Shown here piece by piece: positions 36,188-44,452 of a stretch of 64,000 nucleotides of DNA (the stretch's first letter is position 1; every line of letters starts with the position of its first letter). The translations under genes were made by a program, and so were the position numbers. This DNA comes from Streptomyces echinoruber. Lineage in GTDB: Bacteria > Actinomycetota > Actinomycetes > Streptomycetales > Streptomycetaceae. The DNA is taken from NCBI RefSeq assembly GCF_014651135.1, contig NZ_BMWH01000015.1, positions 62,001 through 126,000 of the forward strand. Direction: 5' to 3'. The notes beneath the pieces were generated by a model. That model did not search any database and was not told where the DNA came from. It worked only from the letters and a program-made list of their open reading frames with translations.

Positions 36188-37090
36188 CTACGTGCTCGAC
36201 AACTCGCCCCTGTCCACCTGCTGTGCGGGAATGACGGCGCTCACCGCGGCGGGCTTTCCAGATCCGAACATCAGGTTCGACGACTGCGCGGTTCGCCGGT
36301 CGGACACCACGATGCCGCCGCGCCACTTGCCCACCGGATCCTGATACCGGAACTGGAGCTTCTTCAGCCGCTCCCCGAACTGCTCCCTCAGCGGGCGATA
36401 CGCGTCGTCGCAGTGCACGTTCCAGGTCACGTCGCTCAGGTAGGCGTGACAGGCGATCGGGAACAGCAGGGAGGAGACGACGAGGTCGGAGAGCTGGAGC
36501 AGTGTATGCGTGTCACTGTGCCCGAAGACCGGCGACTCGATGACGCCCTTGAGACTGTCACCGCCCGCACGGTACTTGCGCGTCGTGACGCAGTGGACGT
36601 TCGGCGCGTTCTTCGACTTGGTACGGCTGTCCAGGATCATGACCCCCCGCGAGTGGCAGTCCAGCAACTGGGCCTGGAACGTCTCGGTCAGGCTCCCGAC
36701 CGAGGTGCTGTACACGCCGGTCTCGTTGAAGGCGCGCCCCTCTTCCTTCACCCAGACGCGGGCCAGAAGGCGCGCTCCGTACCGCTCCAGCATGGCGAGA
36801 GCCGAGTCCAGGAGGAGCATCGCGGCCCGGCGCTCGTCACGGTTCCCCGCACGGATGTCCTTGCGGACGTCGGAACCCTTGATCTCCGTGTGGATCACTT
36901 CGGAGAGGTGGACGGCGCGACGCAACTGCGGCCGGAAATTCTTCTTGAGGCTTAAAAAGTCCCAGGTCATCTGCTTGATGTGGGAGTCGTGCACGGTGAA
37001 GCCACCGACGACGAGGACCGGCGGGGCGTCCGGTCTGGCAGGATCAAGAGTCTGGCCGTTACCCGCTTCGTCGATGTAGCACAGGTACAA
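36188..37090 (-). CDS. DUF3800 protein
   Basis: A 300-residue DUF3800 protein, RNase-H-like fold. It starts MYLCYIDEAGNGQTLD with the first acidic pair, has VILD-like MILDSRTKSKN in the middle and HTLLQLSDLVVSSLLFP with the C-terminal Asp. DUF3800 genes are scattered and often near mobile or defence genes; the activity is unproven. The gene is less G/C rich than its neighbours and looks acquired. It sits next to a WhiJ-like module but no partner is clear. Confidence 0.78.
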   Translation of the reverse strand: MYLCYIDEAGNGQTLDPARPDAPPVLVVGGFTVHDSHIKQMTWDFLSLKKNFRPQLRRAVHLSEVIHTEIKGSDVRKDIRAGNRDERRAAMLLLDSALAMLERYGARLLARVWVKEEGRAFNETGVYSTSVGSLTETFQAQLLDCHSRGVMILDSRTKSKNAPNVHCVTTRKYRAGGDSLKGVIESPVFGHSDTHTLLQLSDLVVSSLLFPIACHAYLSDVTWNVHCDDAYRPLREQFGERLKKLQFRYQDPVGKWRGGIVVSDRRTAQSSNLMFGSGKPAAVSAVIPAQQVDRGELSST

Positions 37091-37249
37091 CGATCCCTCC
37101 TGGAAAGCACTCGGGCCGCCCCCGAAGGAGCGGCCCCAGGACCTGGTGCAGCCATATGCACCTTGCTTCTGTTTGCTACGGCCGATGCTGCCAAGGCGCG
37201 CCGGTGACGGTCAAGGCGACCGTTACGCCATGTTGACGTCGGTTTTCGG

Positions 37250-37453
37250 TCAGTGACGACGGCTGGTGTGGCCGACGAAGGCGGACCAGGAGGCGGGGGA
37301 CACCGTGAGGAAGCCTCGGCCGGTGTCCTTGGAGTCGCGGATGTGGACGGAGTGAGGGAGAGCGGCGACCTCGATGCACTCGCCGCCCTCGCCACCGCTG
37401 TAGCTGGACTTGAACCAGTGGAGCGACTGTGCCTGGGACTGCTCGGTGTTCAT
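37250..37453 (-). CDS. DUF397 protein (module B)
   Basis: A 67-residue DUF397 protein (LHWFKSSYSGGEGGECIEVA, VHIRDSKDTGRGFLTVSPAS). ATG at 37453 overlaps the end of the XRE gene (37450) by 4 bp, so the pair is coupled. Confidence 0.87.
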   Translation of the reverse strand: MNTEQSQAQSLHWFKSSYSGGEGGECIEVAALPHSVHIRDSKDTGRGFLTVSPASWSAFVGHTSRRH

Positions 37454-38292
37454 AGCTCTCCTTGCAGCAACTTCTCGATATGGCGCACGGATTCGACAGG
37501 GGACAGAGCCTGTGCCCGCAGGATTCCATACCGCACGGCGAACCCACGCACGCTTTCCCTCTTGGTGATCACGCGCCCGTTGCCCTGGCTCTCCACATAC
37601 GCGACTTGCTCCCCGCCTTCCGGGGTCATCAGCGTGAACGGGCCGTCCGCGCCCGCGTGATCGACGACCCGAGTCGGCATGACCTGGATCTCGACATGGG
37701 GATTCTCGGCGACAAGCCGGATGTGCTCCAACTGACCACGCAACACATCGACTCCGCCGAACGGCCGCTCCAGCACGGACTCCTCGATGACGAAGCTCAG
37801 CGTCGGCGCGGGCTTCCTCTCGTAGATCTTGTGGCGGGCCAGCCGCGCCGCCACCATCTCCTCGATCTCGTCCTCGCGCCGCCGCGGCCTGCGCACGGTG
37901 AACATGGTCCGCGCGTACTCCTCGGTCTGGAGCAGACCGGGCACGGCGAGCACCGCGTACGCGTGGAACTCGACGGCCTCCTCCTCGATCCGCGCTGCGT
38001 CGCGGAAGAAGGCCGGATACCGCGTGAGCGCCACGGCCCGCTTCATGGCGATCAACAGCCCGTCGCCGTCCAGCAGGCTGTCGAGCCGGTCGATGGTCTC
38101 CGGCCGTGGGATGCGACGCCCCTGTTCGATCGCGGCGATCTGCGCCTCGCTGTATCCGAGCTGTTGGGCGAGTGCGGCCTGGGTGAGTCCGGCCCGCTCG
38201 CGGAGGATCTTCACCTGCCTGCCGAAGCACCGCAGGAGTTCGTCGGCGGGGTCCGCTTCTCGCGCCGCCGTCTGCCCCGTGGTCTGCGCCAT
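37450..38292 (-). CDS. XRE regulator with DUF5753 (module B)
   Basis: A 280-residue regulator. The helix-turn-helix is at 30-80 (LRERAGLTQAALAQQLGYSE, then IAAIEQGRRIPRPETIDRL). DUF5753 follows with VPGLLQTEEYARTMFTVRRP and RLARHKIYERKPAPTLSFVI. Same architecture as module A but only about a third of residues appear shared. Divergent from the HATPase at 38403. Confidence 0.88.
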   Translation of the reverse strand: MAQTTGQTAAREADPADELLRCFGRQVKILRERAGLTQAALAQQLGYSEAQIAAIEQGRRIPRPETIDRLDSLLDGDGLLIAMKRAVALTRYPAFFRDAARIEEEAVEFHAYAVLAVPGLLQTEEYARTMFTVRRPRRREDEIEEMVAARLARHKIYERKPAPTLSFVIEESVLERPFGGVDVLRGQLEHIRLVAENPHVEIQVMPTRVVDHAGADGPFTLMTPEGGEQVAYVESQGNGRVITKRESVRGFAVRYGILRAQALSPVESVRHIEKLLQGEL

Positions 38293-38402
38293 CGACCGTC
38301 CCCTTCCCTGCCCCGACAGTCACGTACAACACCCCCCACAGCAACGCTGTGTAAGGGATACGTCACTAGTCACCGTAGGTGTGGGGCGCGAAGCTCACCG
38401 GC

Positions 38403-38930
38403 ATGACGACCGAAATTCCCCCGTTCGGGAAGACGGGGCAACTCACCGGCTCCGAGCTGCAGTTCGCCATGGCCTTCACCTCCACACCGCGCGGGGCCCG
38501 CCTGGCCCGGCGGCTCGCCTCCCATCGCCTGGACGCCTGGGGCTTCCCGTACGGCTCGGAAGTGAACGAGACGTTGACCCTGGTCGTGGCGGAACTCGCC
38601 GCGAACGCGGTGACCCACGGCCGTGTCCCCGGCCGCGACTTCCGTCTGAGCCTGACACTGACCACCGCCCGCGATCGCGTACGCGTCGAGGTCACCGACA
38701 CCAGAGGCGACCGCTTGCCGCCGGCCCGGCCGTGCGCGCCGGAGAATCCCGAGGCGGAAGCAGGCCGTGGTCTGTGGTTGGTGACCTGCCTGGCGAGCCG
38801 GCTGTCCGTCGAGCCACGGGAAGGGGGCGGTCCCGGGAAGACGGTACGGGCCGAGGTGGATCTTCGCGGTGACGTGCGCGGGGCCGAGGAAGTCCCGGTC
38901 CGACCGGATGACCGTACGGCGGTGACGTGA
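38403..38930 (+). CDS. RsbW-like HATPase protein (module B)
   Basis: A 175-residue GHKL ATPase. TPRGARLARRLASHRLDAWG near the start matches the module A protein, with N-box VVAELAANAVTHGRVPG, G1 EVTDTRGDRLP and G2 GRGLWLVTCLA. Very similar in sequence to the protein at 15642. Probably the third component of the WhiJ-like unit. Confidence 0.85.
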   Translation: MTTEIPPFGKTGQLTGSELQFAMAFTSTPRGARLARRLASHRLDAWGFPYGSEVNETLTLVVAELAANAVTHGRVPGRDFRLSLTLTTARDRVRVEVTDTRGDRLPPARPCAPENPEAEAGRGLWLVTCLASRLSVEPREGGGPGKTVRAEVDLRGDVRGAEEVPVRPDDRTAVT

Positions 38931-38970
38931 GCGGGGCGGGTCCGGGCCGAGAACCAGGGAGAATGACCCC

Positions 38971-39615
38971 ATGTCCGACCCAGACGCCCTGCGCGCCCGC
39001 TTCGTCCGCACCCTTCGGGCGGCCCGGGGCGCCGCCGACGGTTCCGACCCGGTGCCGTACGCCGACAACCTGCTCGCCCGCTGGCAGGAGCCGCAGCGCC
39101 GGTACCACACGCTCACCCACCTCGCGGCGGTCCTCGACCACATCGACGTCCTGGAGGCGTACGCGGCCGACCCGGACGTCGTACGCCTGGCCGCCTGGTT
39201 CCACGACGCCGTCTACCTGCCCGAGCGCTCCGAGAACGAGGAGCGCTCCGCGCGCCTCGCCGAACGCGCCCTCCCGGAAGCCGGGGTGAGCGCCGAGAAG
39301 ACCGCCGAGGTAGCCCGCCTGGTCCGCCTGACCGTCACCCACGACCCCGCCGACGACGACTCGAACGGCCAGGTCCTGTGCGACGCCGACCTCGCGATCC
39401 TCGCCGCGCCCCCGTCGGCGTACGCCGCCTACACCGCCGCCGTCCGCGAGGAGTACCACTTCGTCCCCAGCGACGTCTTCCGCGAGGCCCGCGCCGACAT
39501 CCTGCGCCGGCTCCTCGACCGCCCCCGCCTGTTCCGCACCCCGCACGGCACCCGCGCATGGGAGGCCACGGCCCGCTACAACCTGCGCGCGGAACTGGAC
39601 CTGCTGACGCGGTGA
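38971..39615 (+). CDS. HD-domain phosphohydrolase (COG4339-like)
   Basis: A 214-residue predicted metal-dependent phosphohydrolase. RRYHTLTHLAAVLDHID gives the first His, WFHDAVYLPERSENEE the HD pair, and CDADLAIL the last Asp. Family members are uncharacterised but probably act on nucleotides. Starts 40 bp after the HATPase gene, so it may be co-transcribed with it. Confidence 0.82.
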   Translation: MSDPDALRARFVRTLRAARGAADGSDPVPYADNLLARWQEPQRRYHTLTHLAAVLDHIDVLEAYAADPDVVRLAAWFHDAVYLPERSENEERSARLAERALPEAGVSAEKTAEVARLVRLTVTHDPADDDSNGQVLCDADLAILAAPPSAYAAYTAAVREEYHFVPSDVFREARADILRRLLDRPRLFRTPHGTRAWEATARYNLRAELDLLTR

Positions 39616-39669
39616 CCGCGCCCGAGGTAGCGTCGTGTCGTCGACCCCGCGCAGGAAGGATCACCTCCG

Positions 39670-39966
39670 GTGAGTGAACAGCCGCTCCAGCCGGAAGCGC
39701 CCGCGGAGCCGCCGCCCATGCGGACCCTCGGCGAGGTCCGCGCCGCTCTCGCCGCCGGGCTGGGCTTCCCCGGCGACCTCGCCCGCCTGGAGGCCGAGCT
39801 CGCCGCCACTCTCGACCGCGTCGACTACACCGATCTGCACGAGGTGTCCGAGCTGATCGCGGCCTACCGAGGCCACGTGCTGACCCGCTGCGACCCCGAC
39901 TTCGACGCGTCCCTCGCCGAGGGCGTCGAACTGGCCCGGTCCCTCAAACGGGAGAACGGCCGTTGA
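39670..39966 (+). CDS. DUF6247-like protein (putative antitoxin)
   Basis: A 98-residue protein beginning with GTG after AGGAAGGA. The pattern VRAALAAGLGFPGDLARLEAELAA...ALDEVD-like, then HEVSELIAAYRGHVLTR and a C-terminal LARSLKRENG fits the DUF6247 family, which commonly precedes a small partner gene. Its stop overlaps the next start (TTGA). Likely an antitoxin-like partner; by inference only. Confidence 0.6.
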   Translation: MSEQPLQPEAPAEPPPMRTLGEVRAALAAGLGFPGDLARLEAELAATLDRVDYTDLHEVSELIAAYRGHVLTRCDPDFDASLAEGVELARSLKRENGR

Positions 39967-40262
39967 CCCACTCGGATGCCGTTGTGGAGATCACGCACAC
40001 GGCTCGCAAACGACTGGAACTGTTGGGTTCCACAGCTCAGGCCGTCGTCGAGGACCTGCGCGCGGAACTGGAGCGAGCACACCACCTGGGGCGCCGTGTC
40101 CGGGTCATCGACCAGGGCGCCGAGGTCTGGGTGACCCGCACCGAGGCCCGCCCCGGCTGCCCCGCCCTGTCCGTGACCTACGTCTTCCTGCCTCACCCCC
40201 CGCCGCCGACCGGCGCCATCGTTTCCGTCGTACCGGACGACGCCGGGAACGAGGATGTGTAG
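39963..40262 (+). CDS. Small protein coupled to the DUF6247 gene (putative RelE/ParE-like toxin)
   Basis: A 99-residue protein starting at TTG 39963 inside the upstream TGA. VEITHTARKRLELLGSTAQA is the helix that begins RelE/ParE-type toxins, followed by a beta region with RVIDQGAEVWVTRTEARPG and ALSVTYVF. The catalytic residues are not clear. It overlaps the GNAT start by 8 bp. Toxin activity is an inference from the context. Confidence 0.5.
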   Translation: MTHSDAVVEITHTARKRLELLGSTAQAVVEDLRAELERAHHLGRRVRVIDQGAEVWVTRTEARPGCPALSVTYVFLPHPPPPTGAIVSVVPDDAGNEDV

Positions 40263-40770
40263 AGCTCCGAGCGGCGATGGGGTGATCCGCGTCCCCACCC
40301 CCCGTCTCGTCCTCGGAGGCGTCACCCCCGCCGCCGCCCGCGACCTGCGCCTGGGCGGGGACGGGGGTTTCGCGTGGGTGGAGGGCGGTCCCTGCGAGGG
40401 GACGCGGGAGGCCGCGGGGATGGTGGTGCAGGCGCACGAGGCGGGGGTGCACCGGCCCGAGTGGGGGATGTTCGTGCTGGTGCGGCGGGAGGACGGGCGC
40501 GCGGTCGGCGCGATGGGCTTCCACGGCCCGCCGGACGGGGACGGCCGCGCCGAGGTCGGCTACGACCTGGCCGGGCCGGCCCGCGGCCGCGGTTACGCCA
40601 CCGAGGCGCTGCGGGCGCTCGCGGCCCGGGCGCTGGCGCGGGAGGAGGTGCGGGCGCTGCGGGCCGTGGTGGAGCGCTGGAACACCCCTTCGCAGGGCGT
40701 CGTCACCCGCGCCGGCTTCACCCTGGCCGGCGAGGACGGCGGCAGGCTCGTCTACGAACTGCGCGGCTGA
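40255..40770 (+). CDS. GNAT-family N-acetyltransferase
   Basis: A 171-residue GNAT acetyltransferase of the RimJ/RimL type: TPRLVLGGVTPAAARDL, EVGYDLAGPARGRGYATEALRAL (acetyl-CoA loop GRGYAT) and the C-terminal WNTPSQGVVTRAGF. ATG at 40255 or GTG at 40282 may be the start. Its end overlaps the DUF4031 gene by 19 bp. Substrate unknown. Confidence 0.82.
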   Translation: MCRAPSGDGVIRVPTPRLVLGGVTPAAARDLRLGGDGGFAWVEGGPCEGTREAAGMVVQAHEAGVHRPEWGMFVLVRREDGRAVGAMGFHGPPDGDGRAEVGYDLAGPARGRGYATEALRALAARALAREEVRALRAVVERWNTPSQGVVTRAGFTLAGEDGGRLVYELRG

Positions 40771-41030
40771 GCCGTCTTCTTGCGGCGGCGCAGGCCCGCG
40801 TGGATCAGCAGGCGCACCACCTCGCGGCTGCTGACCTCGACCGCGCCGGCGGCGACCGCGTCGGCGTGGCGGTGGGCCGGGATGTCGTAGTGGTCGCGTT
40901 CGAAGGCCCGCCGGGGCACGCCCAGGCGGGCGGCGAAGGCGTGGAGTTCCTCGTACGACTCGTCGCTGACGAGGTGGGACCACAGCCGTCCGTGGCCCGG
41001 CCAGGTGGGCGGGTCGATGTAGACGGTCAC
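40752..41030 (-). CDS. DUF4031 protein
   Basis: A 92-residue DUF4031 protein, with VYIDPPTWPGHGRLWSHLVS and FERDHYDIPAHRHADAVAAG. Widely conserved in actinobacteria; function unknown. The GTG start is itself part of the 17-bp repeat array in the gap that follows. Confidence 0.82.
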   Translation of the reverse strand: MTVYIDPPTWPGHGRLWSHLVSDESYEELHAFAARLGVPRRAFERDHYDIPAHRHADAVAAGAVEVSSREVVRLLIHAGLRRRKKTAQPRSS

Positions 41031-41115
41031 GGCGAGGGGACGGTCATAACGAGCGGGCGGTCACGGCGAGCGGCGGGCATGACGAGTGGGCGGTCACGAC
41101 GAGCGGCGGTCACGA
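41028..41115. repeat. 17-bp array joining two gene ends
   Basis: Read on the minus strand, CTCGTCGTGACCGCCG-like units occur six times between the TGA of the zinc-ribbon gene and the GTG of DUF4031. The first unit contains the stop and the last the start. Confidence 0.8.
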
Positions 41116-41493
41116 CGAGGGCGTGCCGCCCGTCGCCTGCGCCAGTGAGCCGACCGCGGCGACCTTCACTCCGGCCTTGGAGCACACCCAGTGCGGGTCG
41201 GGGCCGAGTTCGGGTTCGACGGCGAGGGCGTGCGGGTCGCCGGAGGGGCACACCGGGCACAGCGGCCAGCGGCCGTGGCTCTCCAGCAGCGCGTCCTGGA
41301 CGTCCTGCGCGATCAGGCCGGCGACGTAGGCGACACCGTCCGGCCACTGCTCCACCCACCAGCGCCGCTGGGCGACGGATTCCTCCACGAGCGAGACCAC
41401 GTTCGCCTCGGCGACCTCACCCGCGACCAGGTCGGCGAGCACCCGGGCGCGGGCCGCGTGCAACGCCTGTTCCAGGGGGCTGACGGAGTCCAT
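41110..41493 (-). CDS. Conserved hypothetical protein with CxxC
   Basis: A 127-residue protein. It is mostly helical (SPLEQALHAARARVLADLVAGE, SVAQRRWWVEQWPDGVAYV) and has a CPVCPSG ... WVCSKAG pair that may bind zinc. Conserved in Streptomyces next to RpiR/murQ; function unknown. Two or three ATGs compete for the start (41493, 41502, 41511). Confidence 0.65.
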   Translation of the reverse strand: MDSVSPLEQALHAARARVLADLVAGEVAEANVVSLVEESVAQRRWWVEQWPDGVAYVAGLIAQDVQDALLESHGRWPLCPVCPSGDPHALAVEPELGPDPHWVCSKAGVKVAAVGSLAQATGGTPSS

Positions 41494-41532
41494 GCAGTCC
41501 ATTGTGCGCACTCTTGACCCCGGCCAGGAACA

Positions 41533-41577
41533 GAAAATATCTTTCAGTGGTGGTCGAGAAGGTGAAGGAAACTTTCC
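41533..41577. promoter_or_regulatory. Possible RpiR operator
   Basis: GAAAATATCTTTC at 41533-41545 and the perfect palindrome GGAAACTTTCC at 41567-41577 both match the pattern GAAA...TTTC. They flank or overlap the start of the RpiR gene. Autoregulation is suggested. Confidence 0.4.
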
Positions 41578-42467
41578 AGCCCGCGCCCGCCGCCCTCGCC
41601 GCCAAGGTGCGCACGCTGGCCCCCTCCATGACCCGCTCCATGCAGCGGGTGGCCGAGGCCGTCGCGAGCGACCCGGTCGGCTGCGCCGCCCTGACCGTCA
41701 CCGGCCTCGCCGAGCTCACCGGCACCAGCGAGGCCACCGTGGTGCGCACCGCCCGCCTGCTCGGCTACCCCGGCTACCGCGACCTGCGCCTGGCGCTGGC
41801 CGGCCTCGCCGCCCAGCAGCAGTCGGGCCGCGCCCCCTCCGTCACCGCCGACATCGCGGTCGACGACCCGATCGCCGACGTCGTGGCGAAACTCGCCCGC
41901 GACGAGCAGCAGACCCTCGCCGACACCGCCGCCGGGCTCGACACCGCCCAGCTCGCCGCCGCGGTCACCGCGCTGGCCGGCGCCCGCCGCACCGACGTCT
42001 ACGGCATCGGCGCCTCCGGCCTGGTCGCCCAGGACCTCACCCAGAAGCTCCTGCGGATAGGTCTCATAGCCCACGCGCACAGCGACCCGCACCTCGCCGT
42101 CACCAACGCCGTGCAACTGCGCTCCGGGGACGTGGCCATCGCCATCACCCACTCCGGTTCCACCGGCGACGTCATCGAGCCGCTGCGCGTGGCCTTCGAG
42201 CACGGCGCGACCACGGTGGCGATCACCGGCCGCCCCGACGCGCCCGTCACCCAGTACGCCGACCACGTCCTGACCACCTCCACCGCCCGCGAGAGCGAGC
42301 TGCGTCCCGCGGCGATGTCCTCCCGCACCAGCCAACTCCTCGTCGTGGACTGCCTGTTCGTCGGCGTGGCGCAACGCACGTACGAGACGGCGGCACCGGC
42401 GCTGGCCGCGTCGTACGAGGCGCTCGCGCACCGCCACAGCCCGCGCGGCGGCACGACCCGCCGCTGA
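41547..42467 (+). CDS. MurR/RpiR-family transcriptional regulator
   Basis: About 306 residues. The N-terminal RpiR helix-turn-helix is at 25-90 (SMTRSMQRVAEAVASDPVG, LAELTGTSEATVVRTARLLG), and a SIS sugar-phosphate-binding domain follows (DVYGIGASGLVAQDL, ITHSGSTGDVIEPL). Its neighbour is murQ, so it probably senses MurNAc-6-P and controls the etherase. GTG at 41547 is used; the GTG at 41562 is also possible. The stop is followed by a 14-bp repeat. Confidence 0.85.
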   Translation: MVVEKVKETFQPAPAALAAKVRTLAPSMTRSMQRVAEAVASDPVGCAALTVTGLAELTGTSEATVVRTARLLGYPGYRDLRLALAGLAAQQQSGRAPSVTADIAVDDPIADVVAKLARDEQQTLADTAAGLDTAQLAAAVTALAGARRTDVYGIGASGLVAQDLTQKLLRIGLIAHAHSDPHLAVTNAVQLRSGDVAIAITHSGSTGDVIEPLRVAFEHGATTVAITGRPDAPVTQYADHVLTTSTARESELRPAAMSSRTSQLLVVDCLFVGVAQRTYETAAPALAASYEALAHRHSPRGGTTRR

Positions 42468-42514
42468 CGGTCCGCCGCTGACGGGCCGCCGCTGAGGGTC
42501 CGCCCCTGACGGCC
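42459..42514. repeat. 14-bp tandem repeat with the RpiR stop
   Basis: Four units of CGCCGCTGACGGTC, the first with the true TGA at 42465; TGA or TGA-like codons at 42479, 42493, 42507. Confidence 0.9.
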
Positions 42515-42542
42515 TCATGTCCTCCCCGCGCGCCCGCCCGCC

Positions 42543-42595
42543 CGAAGACGAAGACTGAAGACGACTGAAGACCGAAGACCGAAGACCGAAGACTC
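42543..42595. repeat. 7-bp GAAGACC repeat before murQ
   Basis: GAAGACC/GAAGACT units are repeated about seven times; the array ends 20 bp before the ATG of murQ and could affect its leader. Confidence 0.85.
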
Positions 42596-42615
42596 CGGAA
42601 AGAGCCGCCACCCCC

Positions 42616-43641
42616 ATGACCTCCAGGCCCGCCACGCCCGCCACGCCCGCCGCGTCGCCGACGCCCGGCACCCCGTCCACGCCCGGCACCCCGTCCACAC
42701 CCGACTCCCCGTCCCCGCCCGGCTCCCGCACCGTCCGCGCCGAGCTGGAGAAGCTGACCACCGAGGCGTTCCGCCCCGAGCTCGCCGAGATCGACCGGCT
42801 GCCCACGCTGGAGATCGCCCGGCTGATGAACGCCGAGGACGCCACGGTGCCCGCCGCGGTCGCCGCGCGGCTGCCCGAGATCGCCGCCGCGATCGACGCC
42901 GTGGCCGAGCGGATGGCCGGCGGCGGCCGCCTGGTCTACGCCGGCGCGGGCACCGCCGGCCGCCTCGGCGTGCTGGACGCCTCCGAGTGCCCGCCCACCT
43001 TCAACACCGACCCCGGCCGGGTCGTCGGCCTGATCGCGGGCGGCCCCGAGGCCATGGTCACCTCCGTGGAGGGCGCCGAGGACTCCCGCGAGCTGGCCCG
43101 GCGCGACCTGGCCGGGCTGGACCTCACCGCGCGGGACGCGGTGGTCGGCGTCTCCGCCTCCGGCCGCACCCCGTACGCCGTCGCCGCCGTGGAGTACGCC
43201 CGCGAGCGCGGCGCGCTCACCGTCGGCCTGGCCTGCAACCCCGGCAGCGCGCTCGCGGCCGCCGCCGAGCACGGCATCGAGGTCGTCGTCGGCCCCGAAC
43301 TGCTCACCGGCTCCACCCGCCTGAAGGCCGGCACGGCGCAGAAGCTCGTCCTCAACATGATCTCGACGATCACGATGATCCGCCTGGGCAAGACGTACGG
43401 GAACCTGATGGTCGACGTGCGCGCCTCCAACGACAAGCTGCGCGCCCGCTCCCATCGCATCGTCGCCCTGGCCACCGGCGCCGGCGACGAGGAGATCGAA
43501 CGTGCCCTGGCCGCCACCGACGGCGAGGTCAAGAACGCCATCCTGACCCTGCTGGCCGGCGTCGACGGCCCGACCGCCGCCCGCCTGCTGGAGGAGTCCG
43601 GCGGCCACCTGCGCGCCGCGCTGGCGGCGGCGACGGGCTGA
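42616..43641 (+). CDS. murQ: N-acetylmuramic acid 6-phosphate etherase
   Basis: Hydrolyses the lactyl ether of MurNAc-6-P to GlcNAc-6-P and D-lactate in peptidoglycan recycling. Length 341 residues. A Thr/Pro/Ser-rich N-terminal tail of about 38 residues is extra. RLVYAGAGTAGRLGVLDASE with Glu124 fits the catalytic Glu of E. coli MurQ, then the SIS domain VVGVSASGRTPYAV and the C-terminal helices with TGEVK-like DGEVKNAILTLL. It is 149 bp from rpiR. Confidence 0.93.
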   Translation: MTSRPATPATPAASPTPGTPSTPGTPSTPDSPSPPGSRTVRAELEKLTTEAFRPELAEIDRLPTLEIARLMNAEDATVPAAVAARLPEIAAAIDAVAERMAGGGRLVYAGAGTAGRLGVLDASECPPTFNTDPGRVVGLIAGGPEAMVTSVEGAEDSRELARRDLAGLDLTARDAVVGVSASGRTPYAVAAVEYARERGALTVGLACNPGSALAAAAEHGIEVVVGPELLTGSTRLKAGTAQKLVLNMISTITMIRLGKTYGNLMVDVRASNDKLRARSHRIVALATGAGDEEIERALAATDGEVKNAILTLLAGVDGPTAARLLEESGGHLRAALAAATG

Positions 43642-43663
43642 CCGCGGCGGCCCGAGGCCCGCG

Positions 43664-43720
43664 GCCGGGCGTGCGGCCGGGTGTGTGGCCGGGTGTGTGG
43701 CCGGGAGCGGGGAGCGGCAT
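43664..43720. repeat. 12-bp GCGGCCGGGTGT repeat after murQ
   Basis: Four or five units of GTGTGTGGCCGG follow murQ by 25 bases. Confidence 0.75.
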
Positions 43721-43783
43721 CCTGGAGAGGGGCCGGCCCCGCCACAGCCCGACGCCTGGGAAACGAAGGAGTGCGCGACTGCC

Positions 43784-44371
43784 ATGAATCACGCCCACAT
43801 CGCCGCGCTCGGCCGTGCGCTCCGGGTTCTGGGAGAACACGGGGAGGCGCTGAGCGCCGACACGCCGGACGCGCAGTTGCACGAGATCAAGGCGGACCTG
43901 CGGCGCGCCCTGGACCTGCTGGAGGAGGGCGTCACCTCCGAGGCGCCGACGACGCGGTGCGCCGAGCACCCGACCGGGCCGGTCGACGAGAGCGCCCCGG
44001 ACCTGTGCCTGCTGTGCGAGACGCGGCGCCGCGCCGCCCGCCGGGCGCAGCTCACCGGCGGCTATCCGCGCACCCCCGAGGCCGACCGGCCCGCCGCCTC
44101 CGCGCCCTCCCGGTACGGCGTACGCGGCGACCGGCCGCAGCCGCAGCAGCGGTGGCTGCCGGAGCTGTGGAACGGGCGGGAGTGGCAGCTCTGCGGCACC
44201 CCGCGCCGGGACCGGCGCGAGGCCGAGCTGTACCTCGCCGCCCAGCGCCGGGGGCCGCGCCCCGCCATGGCGTACCGGCTCGTGCACGAGTTCACCGACT
44301 ACGAGGTGCTGCGTGTGTGGGGCACCCCGGTGCGCGTCGACATCGAGCCCATGGGCAACGCCGGCCCCTGA
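43784..44371 (+). CDS. Conserved hypothetical protein with CxxC
   Basis: A 195-residue protein, start chosen at MNHAHIAALGRALRVLG after GAAGGAG. Residues 60-85 have RCAEHP and CLLCETRR, which may bind one metal ion. The C-terminal half is beta-rich with Arg/Tyr. No known family was recognised. Confidence 0.55.
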   Translation: MNHAHIAALGRALRVLGEHGEALSADTPDAQLHEIKADLRRALDLLEEGVTSEAPTTRCAEHPTGPVDESAPDLCLLCETRRRAARRAQLTGGYPRTPEADRPAASAPSRYGVRGDRPQPQQRWLPELWNGREWQLCGTPRRDRREAELYLAAQRRGPRPAMAYRLVHEFTDYEVLRVWGTPVRVDIEPMGNAGP

Positions 44372-44399
44372 CGGCGGGAGGGGCCGGCCGACGACCGGT

Positions 44400-44452
44400 G
44401 GTCAGGTCAGCGTCTTCAACGACGGGGTCAGGTCAGCGTCTTCAGCGACGCC
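44400..44452. repeat. 26-bp repeat across the OYE stop
   Basis: GTCAGGTCAGCGTCTTCA occurs twice with period 26. The inner copy contains the real stop of the OYE gene (TGA on the minus strand at 44428). Confidence 0.92.

Noticed and set aside
36188..37090. DUF3800 gene as part of a defence island
   Set aside because: No second defence gene is adjacent; the neighbours are regulatory and housekeeping.
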